Source of the DNA: a virus
DNA: 64,000 nt
Strand: one strand, 5' to 3'
Virus record (IMG/VR): IMGVR_UViG_3300025438_000009
Location: 1 to 64,000 of that record
Notes under the pieces: generated by a model
Database searches by the model: none
Told to the model about the DNA's origin: nothing
What the model saw: only the letters and a program-made list of their open reading frames with translations
Translations under genes and position numbers: made by a program
Part shown: piece after piece, positions 43,478 through 53,596 of the stretch
Position numbering within the stretch: the first letter of the stretch is position 1
Layout of the letters: each line of letters begins with the position of its first letter

Positions 43478-44041
43478 GTGTCTAATTTAAACTTTGTTAT
43501 AGACTCTTTGACGAGTGACGAGAATACACTTGTTGCGAGTGTTCGCAAGACTGACCCTTCTCAGAAGACTTTGATGCAGATTCTCAGTGACGAAGCTGAG
43601 CAGTTTAATCAGACGTTGCCAAAGCAACTACAGGCTAGTAAGAACGAGGTTGCTCTTCTTATTAGGCGAGAGCAGGATAATGGACATCCTGTTGCCATGC
43701 GTGCCGTAGGGCAGTACTTTAATACTCTCGAGAACCCGGATACTTTAACTCCTACGGAGCACAGGGATTTGCTTCCTAAGGGGCACCCGTTGTCTACAAG
43801 GTGGGTTTCTTCTTTTAAGATTCGTAGAGAAGTTGCACAGTTTTTCACTACGGACAAAAGAATCCCTGAAGGGGAAATACGCACCCTTGTTGCCTCCGCT
43901 CTTGTGTATGAGCCTGGCTCTGCTCAGCGCATGTTCTATGAGGAGGTCATTACCTTGAAAACAAGGAGCCTGCCCATACTTGCTATTATTGAGAGGGCTG
44001 ATATACTGATAGAGGAAAGGAAGAAAAGAATTAATGACTAA
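43478..44041 (+). CDS. Hypothetical head-operon protein, 187 residues
   Basis: A helical 187-residue protein from GTG 43478 (ILSDEAEQFNQTLPKQLQAS..VGQYFNTLENPDTLTPTEHR). Its place between portal and giant protein suggests a virion or assembly role, not otherwise supported. Confidence 0.68.
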   Translation: MSNLNFVIDSLTSDENTLVASVRKTDPSQKTLMQILSDEAEQFNQTLPKQLQASKNEVALLIRREQDNGHPVAMRAVGQYFNTLENPDTLTPTEHRDLLPKGHPLSTRWVSSFKIRREVAQFFTTDKRIPEGEIRTLVASALVYEPGSAQRMFYEEVITLKTRSLPILAIIERADILIEERKKRIND

Positions 44042-44240
44042 ATTAACCACAAAAATCATCAACAAGGCTCTGTACTATCGACTGACTAAGGCAACGATGG
44101 AAGAGTATCTCGAGGTTTACCCCATTGAAGATGAAGAAACTCTGGAGTATTTCAAGGGTTTTTGGGCAAGGCTAGACAAAGAGATTTCTGAGACTAAACT
44201 ACCACCAGGCGACTCCTGGGATATTCCTGCTGAGTGGTAA
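44034..44240 (+). CDS. Hypothetical head-operon protein, 68 residues
   Basis: ATG overlaps the previous stop by 8 nt. A helical, charged protein (TKATMEEYLEVYPIEDEETL). Function unknown. Confidence 0.65.
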   Translation: MTKLTTKIINKALYYRLTKATMEEYLEVYPIEDEETLEYFKGFWARLDKEISETKLPPGDSWDIPAEW

Positions 44241-44258
44241 GAACACCTAAAAGTATTT

Positions 44259-44278
44259 GTACTAAACTTATTTAGTAC
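44259..44278. repeat. Perfect palindrome GTACTAAA-CTTA-TTTAGTAC
   Basis: An 8-bp perfect inverted repeat with a 4-nt spacer, 28 nt before the giant gene. It could be an operator or a hairpin in the mRNA leader. Confidence 0.75.
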
Positions 44279-44306
44279 ACATTTTGACCTAGGAAAGAAG
44301 CCTGAA

Positions 44307-47300
44307 GTGAGCCAAGGACGTGACGTGCTGAAGGCCCTAATCGCGGCTATTAATCCTTTTGCTGGTGGGAACTCTCGGCTTGCTCGTTCTCTTCGAGCCC
44401 GCAAACAACCTCGTGACCGCAAGGGTAGGTTCATTCGGACTGGTTCTGGTGTTAAGTTTGATATCAGAATTGGTGGCAAGGTTGTCCCTCTTACTGCACG
44501 CTCTGTAGGTTCTGCTTCTCGCGAGGGCTACATTCAAATGTATGTTCCGGCAGGCGACCCCAATCTACCCGCAGGATTCTACGAGGTCGAGTCTGGCAAG
44601 GGTATGCTTGTTCAGGCGGTTATTGATGCTCCTGAAGTTGGGGACTCTAGTGTCTCAGTTACAGACAAGAACATTATTGACCTTGAAAGTATCAGAACCT
44701 CTGACTCTCCCGAGGGCTGGGACTTTGAACCTGGCGAAAATGGCGAGGACCGTTGGGTTAGTCAGGATGGAAAACTTGAGATTCTTGATAACTCTGAGAC
44801 GGGGAAAATTGAGCTCAGTGAAAATGGCAAAAAGATTTCTGAGCATGCTGAAGTTCCCGACGCTTTTGTAGCGTCTGACAAGCGAGACATTGAACAGTCT
44901 CTAACAAAAAACTCTAAGACAGTTGTTGCCCGCCTCCGTGCCAACCTCGATGATGCTGAAACGGCTAAAGACGCTGGCCCAACAGATGCCAAAAATGCGA
45001 GAGAAGCTCTCGACAATGCTCTTTTTGATGACCCAGATTCCGAAGAAAAACTTGCGCTTGTTGATTCAGAGGCACCCGACCCAGAGAGCATGGGTGAGAG
45101 CGTACAGCTTTCCCCAAAGGACCTCGCAGACATGCGTAGAAGTCCGCTTACCTCTCAGCACCTTAATGAAGACGGAACTTTTACCGAAGAGCGCCAGGCT
45201 TTACACGATGAAATAATCCGCAGGGCCTTAGAGGGCTCAACCCCCGTTGAGAACCCTACTCAGTGGATGAATGGTGGCGGTCCTGGTTCCGGGAAGAGCT
45301 CACTCACTGAGGGTGTCAACAAAGAGCTTACGGGTTATGACGAGAACTCCGTTCTTCTTGACCCTGATGAGGTTAAGCGCGAACTACCTGAGGTCCAGGA
45401 GGCTCTTGCTCGGATTGAGGCTGGCGAGGCTACTGAGGATGATATTGAGTGGGCTGGTCTTAGCCATGAAGAGAGTAGTTACATTGCTAAGCGTATTCAC
45501 CTCGCTGCTCTTGAGCGCCACCACAACGTTATTTTTGACGGTACAGGCGATGGAAGCGTAGACAGCGTCCGTAAAAAGGTCGAGCTTGCCCGGAAGAATG
45601 GCTATAAGCGCATTGAGGCTAACTACCTGTATCTGGAGCCCGATGAGGGCATTAAGCGTGCCAAAGAGCGTCAGGCTAAAAGTCACCGTAAGGTTCCTAC
45701 TAAAGTCATCGAGGAGACCTACCAGACCGTCTCTAGTATTTTTCCAGAGCTTGCAGAGTCTGGCATTTTTGATACGCTTCGTTTGTTTGACAACAACCAG
45801 GAGCGTGGTGTCACTGCCAAACTAATTTTTGAGCAGGTTGATGGTGATACTCAAGTTCTTGATGACGACGCATACGACAGGTTTCAGAAGGCTCGCCCTA
45901 CCGGGGGTGCGCCACCCCCACCAGTTGAAGAGGTCGTGGAGATTTCAGCTCCAGAGGCACCGACGACACCAGAAGCCACGTTGCCTGACGGCGAGGACTC
46001 CCCACAGCTCCCCCGTATAGAGCGAACTCTTGACGAAGTCAACGCGGAACTTGCCGAGTTAAATGAGCGGATGCGCGAGCTAGAGGCGTCTGGGGCGGAC
46101 GTCACGACTCCCGAAGAGTTTGATGCGCATGTCCAAGAGACGATAGACCTCCTAGCTGAGATTGACGAAGTCCAAAATGAAAGAGTTCCTCTTGTTGTCA
46201 GAGAGGCCATGAGACAGGCAGTTGACAATCGGGACAGAGATACGCTAGAGTCGCTAAACACATCTATTGATTCTGCCGAAGCCGAGAGTATTAGACTTAA
46301 GAGCAGAGGACAGGACGCATCTGAATCTGAGGAAAGATACCAAAATCTTATTGCCCAAAGAGATGCCTTACTAGAAAGAAGAGAGAACAATGTCGGAGAA
46401 ATTGGACCAACAACTGACAGAAGACCAGCGGGAACAGTTCCTAGCGGTGTGGAAGGAGCGCCGTCCCGAAGTGCTCGAGTGGAGCGACAAGGAGATACTC
46501 TACGCGATGTTTCTGGGAATGTAGTTGCCACCAGGATTGATGGTCCCTCTAACGCAAACGAAATAGATGCTGACGGTAGCAGGCTTGTAGAACTATTCGA
46601 GGTCAACTCCGACCAGGCAGAGCTTTTTAGGGGGGCTCTTCAGTCCAGTGTGGACGCCAGTGAGCACGGTAGCTCTGTTACCGTCCACGACTTGGAGTAT
46701 TACCAGCAAGACGGGGTCCGTATGTTCCTCACCCAGGATGGGCTGGGTGGAGTCGTTCTCAATGGAGATGAAATAGTCTCCGGCTTCATGCACCCCGGGG
46801 CTTCTGACCGTGGACAGGGTGCCATTATCTCTATGGTCTCTAGTATGGTAGACCGCGGCGGTCGCCGTCTGGATGCTTATGACACTGTGCTTCCTGACTT
46901 TTATGCCGAAGCTGGGTTTAAACCCGTTGGCAGGATTAAGTGGGATGACGCAGAGGCGCCTGAGGGTTGGAATTACGAGCTATATAGCAGGTGGAATAAT
47001 GGTCGTCCCGACATTGTATTTATGGCATACGACCCTGAGCGTGTTGGGTCTGACTATAACAATACCGAGGGCGAGTTACTAAGTGACTATGGACGCGGTG
47101 AGGTACTTCAGCGGGAGGTTTTGGCAACTCTGGATGATTCTACAGTCTCTGAGATTTTGGAGGAGAGGAATAGTCTTTTTGCTGAGCGTCGTCGCCTTGC
47201 CCTGGAGGTTAACGAAGAGTTAAAGTCTCCTGACGGGCTTCTTCTTGGGGCAGTCCCCATCGGTGACCGTGGCGCTCCTGATAATCTTTCTCTTATCTAC

Positions 47301-50300
47301 GCGCCTGTTGGTCAAACCGTTGAGGTCACTAATGACGACGGCACAAAACGTCGCTATAAGAAAGTTTTTACTGGTCTTTGGAAGCGCGTTGATGACCCCA
47401 CAGACTTAAAGCGTTACCGCTCACACCAGATTCGAACTGGTTTTATGGAGTACGTCCGCCCTAGGGATGACGATAGTGTTTCTCCTAGTATTGCTCCTAG
47501 CCCCACAACCAGCGCTCCCGTAGCTGTCCCTTACTTTTTTCCTCCCAATACCAGTAAAGAAGAGCTCGAGTCTTTAAGAGAGTCTTACCAGCGCCAGGTG
47601 GGTAGCTCAGACAATGCTGTTGACTCAGAGCGCTCTGCAGCGACCGTTCGGCTTATTGACCGTTTGTTGGCGTCTCGGGGGGGAGAGATTCTAGACAACA
47701 CTCCTGAAACTCCGGATAATACGCCTAGCCGTAGAATGGGTGCGCCTCTTCTGCCTGACAACTTGCCAACTTTGGGTAAGAGCACTGAGCCGTACACTCC
47801 AGGACAGGTTGATGTTCCGGGCGCAAGTGATGACCCTGCAGTAATTGCTAATACTTTCCGTGAGGTTGACCTTAAGAATTCTTACGAAATGGCTCTTATC
47901 ACCAACTCAGACATGGTGAGGACTAACTTTCCTCCTGCTGAGGACGAGATTTTTGGGGCAGAAGTTAACTTGCCTATTGACGCTGTCCGTGATGCTTTGC
48001 AACTCATGGGCATTGACACAAATCAAACCGTAGAAACGATAGAGACTATTGAGCAGAATCGGGGCGAAGAGAGCACCGACCCAGTAACAACTGCAGACAT
48101 TGAAGAATATAACTTTAATCAAAAAGAGCTCGAAAATCTTTATGGCTCATATGAACAACTTCGGAGCGCTAGAGCTTACGCTGTATCATCCGGACAGCCC
48201 GACTCTAGCATTGCCAATGTTGATGAAAGAATGCGTGCCCTTCGGGAAAGAATTCGTAGGCTTGAGTCTCAAGGTTTAAGAATTACTGAGCGTCCTGAGA
48301 CAGTTGATGTCGGCCAGTTCAGGTGGGATTCTAGTGACCCAGACATTTACCGTCCAGGGCTTGTCATGGAGGCCCTCAGGAAGAAGTATCCAAACGCTAC
48401 AGAAAACTCAGATGGTGAGTTGGTTATTGGAGAAGCCGAATACACTGTCGCCAACGGCAAAAGATTTAAGTACGAAGCAGTCATCACAAAGACGGACGAC
48501 GAGCTTTTCTATGTGTACATTCGAGAGACGAACTTGGGGGAGGAGGACCCAGCTAAGCGTTTCCGCTCAATTCGTTATGGTGAGATGCGTCACTCTGCTA
48601 GGGCTGTTAACATCCAGGCAATGAAGGCCCTAAAGAAAATTGACAACAGCGCTGGTGGCTCTAACATTCACTCTTGGTTCAATGACCGCAGACGCGCCCG
48701 TGAGGGACGCGCAGCTAAGTTTGATGTGGCTGATGCCCAAGGGATGCCCCATCACATTCGGGATATGGTGTTGACTCGTGAGTCTATCCGAAAGATTCAA
48801 GAAGCCGTTGATGAAGATGGCATCACTGAAGAGATGGTTACAACTCTTTATAACTACATCAACAACTTTGGTAATAACGCTAATGTCATGCTCGCACTTT
48901 ATGACACGTTTGGTCTTGACACTCCCACCTTGAACCGCTTTGTTGATGCTACTAACCAGCACATCCATGAGCGTGACGGACTCAATACTTTTTCGCTGTG
49001 GGAGTCTGATAATGGCACTCCGCTTGCCGAGGGTGACATAGTTACGTATACGGGAGACCCAAGTCAAACAGGCTTCGATAATAACGCTGGCCGACGAGCT
49101 ATTGTTAAAATCCGTAGCTTGGAGCACCGCTCTGGTGGGTACACGTACACGGATTATGTACAGATTAAGTTTATTGACGATGACGATGTCCCTATTCCTG
49201 GAATAGATTATCTTGTTGTTTCTTCGCACAATCTTCGCTTGGACAGAACTTTTGGAAACACTGATGGCTCTGAGCGTCGAGGGCCTAATGCAATCTCTAC
49301 GCCACTGCCTGTCTTGACTACTCGCGCTGGGAACCGCTATGCGGGACAGGGCCGACTGGGTAGTATCTCTCCTTACGTTACGGAGTATGACCGAGACACG
49401 ATGGCAAGTCCGACAGTTGAGATTGACGGGGTTAAGTACCCTGTTCAGGCGTCTCGTCAAAGCTTGGTTGGACCAGACTTAACAAATATTGTTGCTCGCC
49501 CTGGGGATATGCAAACTGGCGATTTTATTATGCAGTTTGACCCCACATTTAGCTCTAGGCGTTTGGTTGAAGTTGTCAACGTGGAGACTCTAGAGAGTGG
49601 AAACGTTCGTCTTACACTTGTTGAGCCTATCAATATTTCATCGGCACGGGTGTCTCAAACAGAATTTGACGCTAATTCTACGCTAGCTATTGATGCGTAC
49701 CGCAAGGACCCTAACTACGCTCCTGAGAGCGGACTTACTATGAGCCACGTTGGGCGCTTGGCTGAAACTGTGCGAACCACTAATATTGACGCACTTACCC
49801 CTAGGAGCCGGGAAGTTATTCGGGGAATTCTGGGTAGCGCTGATGCAAGAGGCATTGAGAGTGGCGAGTTCACTCTTGAGGACTACAATGATGCGTTCCT
49901 GGATATGCTGGATAACCAGAACAATGAGCCGAGGGGTCCGGTTTCACTGGCGGAGGCTCGCAGGGCAGTGGAGAATGCTTCAAACCGTGGACTACCCGAC
50001 GGTGACGCATTTTCTTCCATAAATTCTGTACGTGACGCTTCCGTTTCTCGGGGGGCAGAGCTGGGTGTTGATACTGGAGTAGAGACCCTGCCCTCTCAAA
50101 TTATCCCGGAGGGCCCGCCCGTTCTAGAGACTCTAATTCCCGCTAATCTTCAGCAGGGTCCTTATGGCCCCAATGCTGGTGTGGTTGAGGGTGTGGATAG
50201 GGCTAGGATGGTAGAAATCCTGAGTATGCCAAAGAGTGTAGCCAGAACAAGAGCCTTTAATACAATTATTCGTGCTTCTGTGGGAGATAAGGTCTTTGGC

Positions 50301-52865
50301 AAACGATTCACTTTGAGGTTCTTGAGCTCTGACATCACTGCTAGTAGCATTAAGTGGAACTCTAGAATAGTTGACCCCGTAACGGGCTCAGATGTCGGTA
50401 GAGTTGAGAGAACTTACAGACTTCTGGCTGATGGAACTATCGATGTTCATCACGACTATGTTTGGCTCTCTCGTGATGAAGACACTGGGACTGGATTTGC
50501 TTCTGAGTTTTACCAAGTATCAGACAACTTCTACAGGTCAATTGGCGTGGATATCAACACGATGCAGACTGCCAGAGATGGTTCGTATGCTTGGGCAGCA
50601 GCCAACTTTACGTGGGCTAGCATGGCTGGAATCTCAACGATTATTGCCCGGTTGTACACCAAAGCAAAAGATTACGATTCCACGAGCCCCGAAACCGCAC
50701 TTCAACTGAGGCAGATGGCCGTTCGTCTTGGTGCCCCTGAGGGGTATGAAAACGTACCTGAGAACGAGAGAGCGGCCAGGCTTCGGGATGCCCTGAGAAC
50801 TTTGTCTATGTCTACTATTCAAACCTCAGCAGACTATCCAGACCCCGTAGATATTGCAATGCTTCTCGACCCCGATGATGAGCAGAAGAGGGCGGAACAC
50901 GCTCGGGAGCAGGGGCTACTACCGGAAAGAGAGAGAAAAAAGTATAAAACTCTGGGAAGAGAGATTCTCCAAGAAACTGGCTGGAATGCTATTCGATACC
51001 TAAACCCAGAGCTGGACCCCAGACCAGAAAACAGAAAAAACAAGAAGTCCCTCAAGGATATTCGAAAAGAAGAGGCTGTAGAAAAGGCCAAAAAAGAATT
51101 TGAGGAAGCTGAAAAGGCTAAGAAAGATAGAGAGCCCACCCAAGAGCCCCCCCAGGGTAAAAAAATTACCAGTCTTAACGACGTAAGTAATGCCCAACCT
51201 GGCGATGTTCTTCGGGTTACTGAGTTGGGCTCTGGGGGAATATACATAAAGCAAGAAGACGGCTCGTGGGATGAAATTTATTTTGGTAGTGCAGCTTCTT
51301 CTTTTAGAAGTGGCTACACCGATGAGGATTTGGATATCCGCGACACTTTTACTGATGAAATTAGAGAAGCACAAATTTTTAGTACTCCTGAAGGTAAAGA
51401 GTATTATTCCCGTTATATGGCAGGAACTTTAACACTAGAGAACCCCACGAAAGAAACCTTAGAAAAAGCTCTAAGAGATGGTGACATTGCCACTCTGGAC
51501 GGCCTCTACAGAGGAAATCTTTTGGGCAATGGTCAGAGTAAATTCGGAAGAAATAACTTTACGCTCAAAGTAAATTCTTCTGGATTCGAAAGCAGGGGCA
51601 TAGATTACGACGTTTACGAGGTCTCGGGGGATATCCTAGATGAGAATGGTCAGAGGGTAGGACCTTTTAGGCGAGAAATACGAATGATGCCTGACGGCAA
51701 ACTTGTGGTGTACCACGGCATACTGAAAATTGAGGATGACAGATACAAGAGAACTGGTTTTGGGAAGGATTTCACAAAACAGAGTGAAGCTTTGTATAGG
51801 CAGATGGGTGTCGACACAATTAGACTCCACTCAGCGTGGGATGGGAGCTACTTCTGGGCTATGCAAGGCTATGAGTGGGACCTTGAACACGCTAACGGAA
51901 GTAAGTACGAAATTTTGGGTAGTGTCCCTGGCAACCTTCAGTTAGCTCTAGAACAAGCTAAGGGCGATGGTCGCGACGAGGATGTCGCAAAGCTTGAAGA
52001 TATAATTGATAGACTGGCTGGTTTAGAGATTGACGACCCCAACTTCCCTTCTCCGAGTGAACTTGCTGTGCTTAAGAGTCAAGACCCTGCGATGAACGAT
52101 GATGGTAGTGGTGGGAACGGTAAGTGGATGCAAGACATCCTTAAGAACACGGGGTGGCATGGAAAGAAAGAGTTTGGGGGGGACGAGGACCCTGAGGGGG
52201 TGTCGGGAGATGCGGGTCCAGATAGCGACTCAGGTGGTGATGGTGGCTCAGACGGAGGTGGAGGACCCAGCGGGGACGAAGACTCTCCAGATGAGGGTAG
52301 CTTCGTCTCGTATACGAGAGCAGACCTTGATGCGTTCTATGATGATGTTGACCAGGGAAGTTCTCTTTCACTTCCCGCACAAAATGCAGTAGAAATGTAC
52401 CAAGTGGGCGGTGGCGGTGGCGATTCTCGGTATGAAGAAATTAACAGGGGACTGCGCAATGGTGATGAGGACGTTGTTAACTCTTCTATAGTGGGGGAGT
52501 TAGATGAAGCCACATCGGGCGGTGCTGAACTGACAAGAGATGTTTTTTTATGGCGAACCATTAGGTTGACCATAGATGACCCGAGGGCTGCCGAGTTGAG
52601 TAGTCTGAGCCCAGGTGATATCATTGAGGATGGTGGCTTTGTCTCAACCACAGCAGACCTGGATTGGGCTGTAGATTTTTCAAGAAGGTACAACTCTTCG
52701 GTGCTTCTACAAATCGAAGCACCTGCTGGGACAACAGGAGTAGTACCTTATCAGTACACGAATCAACTTAGAGATGAATATGAATTTATTCTTCCTAGGA
52801 CTACTAGGTTTGAAGTAATATCGGGTAATCCCAACACGGGAGCTATAAGAGTGAGGATTGTATAA
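44307..52865 (+). CDS. Giant virion-associated polydomain protein with C-terminal ADP-ribosyltransferase
   Basis: A 2852-residue protein from GTG 44307 (GGAAAG upstream). Residues 323-510 are a zeta-toxin-like P-loop kinase: GGGPGSGKS (323-331), VIFDGTGDG near 410. A Pro-rich linker and a coiled coil follow (about 530-720). Residues about 737-915 resemble a GNAT fold (GASDRGQGAIISMVSSMV, YAEAGFKPVG). Two related domains lie at about 1964-2200 and 2394-2620 (GTGFASEFYQVSDNFYRSIG and RTGFGKDFTKQSEALYRQMG). Residues 2664-2852 carry the R-S-E triad of Arg-type ADP-ribosyltransferases: LWRTIR (Arg2750), FVSTT (Ser2780), EYE (2824-2826). It occupies the MuF position after the portal and is probably packaged and injected to modify host proteins. 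Confidence 0.88.
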   Translation: MSQGRDVLKALIAAINPFAGGNSRLARSLRARKQPRDRKGRFIRTGSGVKFDIRIGGKVVPLTARSVGSASREGYIQMYVPAGDPNLPAGFYEVESGKGMLVQAVIDAPEVGDSSVSVTDKNIIDLESIRTSDSPEGWDFEPGENGEDRWVSQDGKLEILDNSETGKIELSENGKKISEHAEVPDAFVASDKRDIEQSLTKNSKTVVARLRANLDDAETAKDAGPTDAKNAREALDNALFDDPDSEEKLALVDSEAPDPESMGESVQLSPKDLADMRRSPLTSQHLNEDGTFTEERQALHDEIIRRALEGSTPVENPTQWMNGGGPGSGKSSLTEGVNKELTGYDENSVLLDPDEVKRELPEVQEALARIEAGEATEDDIEWAGLSHEESSYIAKRIHLAALERHHNVIFDGTGDGSVDSVRKKVELARKNGYKRIEANYLYLEPDEGIKRAKERQAKSHRKVPTKVIEETYQTVSSIFPELAESGIFDTLRLFDNNQERGVTAKLIFEQVDGDTQVLDDDAYDRFQKARPTGGAPPPPVEEVVEISAPEAPTTPEATLPDGEDSPQLPRIERTLDEVNAELAELNERMRELEASGADVTTPEEFDAHVQETIDLLAEIDEVQNERVPLVVREAMRQAVDNRDRDTLESLNTSIDSAEAESIRLKSRGQDASESEERYQNLIAQRDALLERRENNVGEIGPTTDRRPAGTVPSGVEGAPSRSARVERQGDTLRDVSGNVVATRIDGPSNANEIDADGSRLVELFEVNSDQAELFRGALQSSVDASEHGSSVTVHDLEYYQQDGVRMFLTQDGLGGVVLNGDEIVSGFMHPGASDRGQGAIISMVSSMVDRGGRRLDAYDTVLPDFYAEAGFKPVGRIKWDDAEAPEGWNYELYSRWNNGRPDIVFMAYDPERVGSDYNNTEGELLSDYGRGEVLQREVLATLDDSTVSEILEERNSLFAERRRLALEVNEELKSPDGLLLGAVPIGDRGAPDNLSLIYAPVGQTVEVTNDDGTKRRYKKVFTGLWKRVDDPTDLKRYRSHQIRTGFMEYVRPRDDDSVSPSIAPSPTTSAPVAVPYFFPPNTSKEELESLRESYQRQVGSSDNAVDSERSAATVRLIDRLLASRGGEILDNTPETPDNTPSRRMGAPLLPDNLPTLGKSTEPYTPGQVDVPGASDDPAVIANTFREVDLKNSYEMALITNSDMVRTNFPPAEDEIFGAEVNLPIDAVRDALQLMGIDTNQTVETIETIEQNRGEESTDPVTTADIEEYNFNQKELENLYGSYEQLRSARAYAVSSGQPDSSIANVDERMRALRERIRRLESQGLRITERPETVDVGQFRWDSSDPDIYRPGLVMEALRKKYPNATENSDGELVIGEAEYTVANGKRFKYEAVITKTDDELFYVYIRETNLGEEDPAKRFRSIRYGEMRHSARAVNIQAMKALKKIDNSAGGSNIHSWFNDRRRAREGRAAKFDVADAQGMPHHIRDMVLTRESIRKIQEAVDEDGITEEMVTTLYNYINNFGNNANVMLALYDTFGLDTPTLNRFVDATNQHIHERDGLNTFSLWESDNGTPLAEGDIVTYTGDPSQTGFDNNAGRRAIVKIRSLEHRSGGYTYTDYVQIKFIDDDDVPIPGIDYLVVSSHNLRLDRTFGNTDGSERRGPNAISTPLPVLTTRAGNRYAGQGRLGSISPYVTEYDRDTMASPTVEIDGVKYPVQASRQSLVGPDLTNIVARPGDMQTGDFIMQFDPTFSSRRLVEVVNVETLESGNVRLTLVEPINISSARVSQTEFDANSTLAIDAYRKDPNYAPESGLTMSHVGRLAETVRTTNIDALTPRSREVIRGILGSADARGIESGEFTLEDYNDAFLDMLDNQNNEPRGPVSLAEARRAVENASNRGLPDGDAFSSINSVRDASVSRGAELGVDTGVETLPSQIIPEGPPVLETLIPANLQQGPYGPNAGVVEGVDRARMVEILSMPKSVARTRAFNTIIRASVGDKVFGKRFTLRFLSSDITASSIKWNSRIVDPVTGSDVGRVERTYRLLADGTIDVHHDYVWLSRDEDTGTGFASEFYQVSDNFYRSIGVDINTMQTARDGSYAWAAANFTWASMAGISTIIARLYTKAKDYDSTSPETALQLRQMAVRLGAPEGYENVPENERAARLRDALRTLSMSTIQTSADYPDPVDIAMLLDPDDEQKRAEHAREQGLLPERERKKYKTLGREILQETGWNAIRYLNPELDPRPENRKNKKSLKDIRKEEAVEKAKKEFEEAEKAKKDREPTQEPPQGKKITSLNDVSNAQPGDVLRVTELGSGGIYIKQEDGSWDEIYFGSAASSFRSGYTDEDLDIRDTFTDEIREAQIFSTPEGKEYYSRYMAGTLTLENPTKETLEKALRDGDIATLDGLYRGNLLGNGQSKFGRNNFTLKVNSSGFESRGIDYDVYEVSGDILDENGQRVGPFRREIRMMPDGKLVVYHGILKIEDDRYKRTGFGKDFTKQSEALYRQMGVDTIRLHSAWDGSYFWAMQGYEWDLEHANGSKYEILGSVPGNLQLALEQAKGDGRDEDVAKLEDIIDRLAGLEIDDPNFPSPSELAVLKSQDPAMNDDGSGGNGKWMQDILKNTGWHGKKEFGGDEDPEGVSGDAGPDSDSGGDGGSDGGGGPSGDEDSPDEGSFVSYTRADLDAFYDDVDQGSSLSLPAQNAVEMYQVGGGGGDSRYEEINRGLRNGDEDVVNSSIVGELDEATSGGAELTRDVFLWRTIRLTIDDPRAAELSSLSPGDIIEDGGFVSTTADLDWAVDFSRRYNSSVLLQIEAPAGTTGVVPYQYTNQLRDEYEFILPRTTRFEVISGNPNTGAIRVRIV

Positions 52866-52987
52866 TGAGTGAACAAGAAGAGCGTATGGACAAAAAGTTT
52901 GCAGTTGACTCTGAAAGTATAAAGATTACACCTGCTCAGGGGGAGCAAGAAAGCTCAGCACCGGATGATACGGAAGGAGATAAGTAA
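52865..52987 (+). CDS. Small acidic protein, 40 residues
   Basis: ATG overlaps the giant gene's stop (TAATG). Forty mostly charged residues (SEQEERMDKKFAVDSESIKI), ending with an acidic tail. As the giant protein is an ADP-ribosyltransferase, an immunity-like or chaperone role is conceivable but purely speculative. Confidence 0.58.
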   Translation: MSEQEERMDKKFAVDSESIKITPAQGEQESSAPDDTEGDK

Positions 52988-53596
52988 ATGAAGAAAACAA
53001 TAATGCAGTCGACAATTAAAGTCGAGGGAGAGTACGCCGTTGAGATTGGTGACTACGCTGTCATAATTGGTGAGACGGATGGCTATGTATATAGGAAACC
53101 CTTCCCGGAGGGCTGGACTGTAGAGGAAAATCAGACTGACGGGAAGATTGAAGTTGACGAAGACCTCTTAGACCAAGCCGAGATGACGGGCACTTCTGCA
53201 GCCACTAACGCCGAAGATTTAAGAGCAATTACTGAAGGGGGAGGCGACCCCACCCAAGCAGTCAATGAGGACGGCGACGGACTTTGGATTGTTGAGCAAG
53301 AGGCAGAGGAGTACGACAGACAGAATCCTGTGGCCCCCCAAAAAATTGTGGTCAACGCTAGTGTAAGCTTAGATGGAAAACTTGGTTGGGAATATTTCCC
53401 CGGCTACTACCTGTTTGAGGACGATAAATTCTACTCCCCCTATTCTAGGCCACCAATTTCAAAAGATGAAATTGAGCCTGCAGAAGGGGAATTCACTGTA
53501 GATTCTTACAGTTACATTGATGCCACTTCAAGCGCTGAAAAGCTTGGATTTGTAGCTGAGGCAGAGAAACTTGGGGTTGAGGGCTACATTGATTAA
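52988..53596 (+). CDS. Hypothetical acidic protein, 202 residues
   Basis: ATG follows the previous stop directly. The N-terminal half is beta-rich (IKVEGEYAVEIGDYAVIIGE), the middle disordered and acidic, the end helical (SSAEKLGFVAEAEKLGVEGY). No family recognised; part of the head operon. Confidence 0.66.
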   Translation: MKKTIMQSTIKVEGEYAVEIGDYAVIIGETDGYVYRKPFPEGWTVEENQTDGKIEVDEDLLDQAEMTGTSAATNAEDLRAITEGGGDPTQAVNEDGDGLWIVEQEAEEYDRQNPVAPQKIVVNASVSLDGKLGWEYFPGYYLFEDDKFYSPYSRPPISKDEIEPAEGEFTVDSYSYIDATSSAEKLGFVAEAEKLGVEGYID

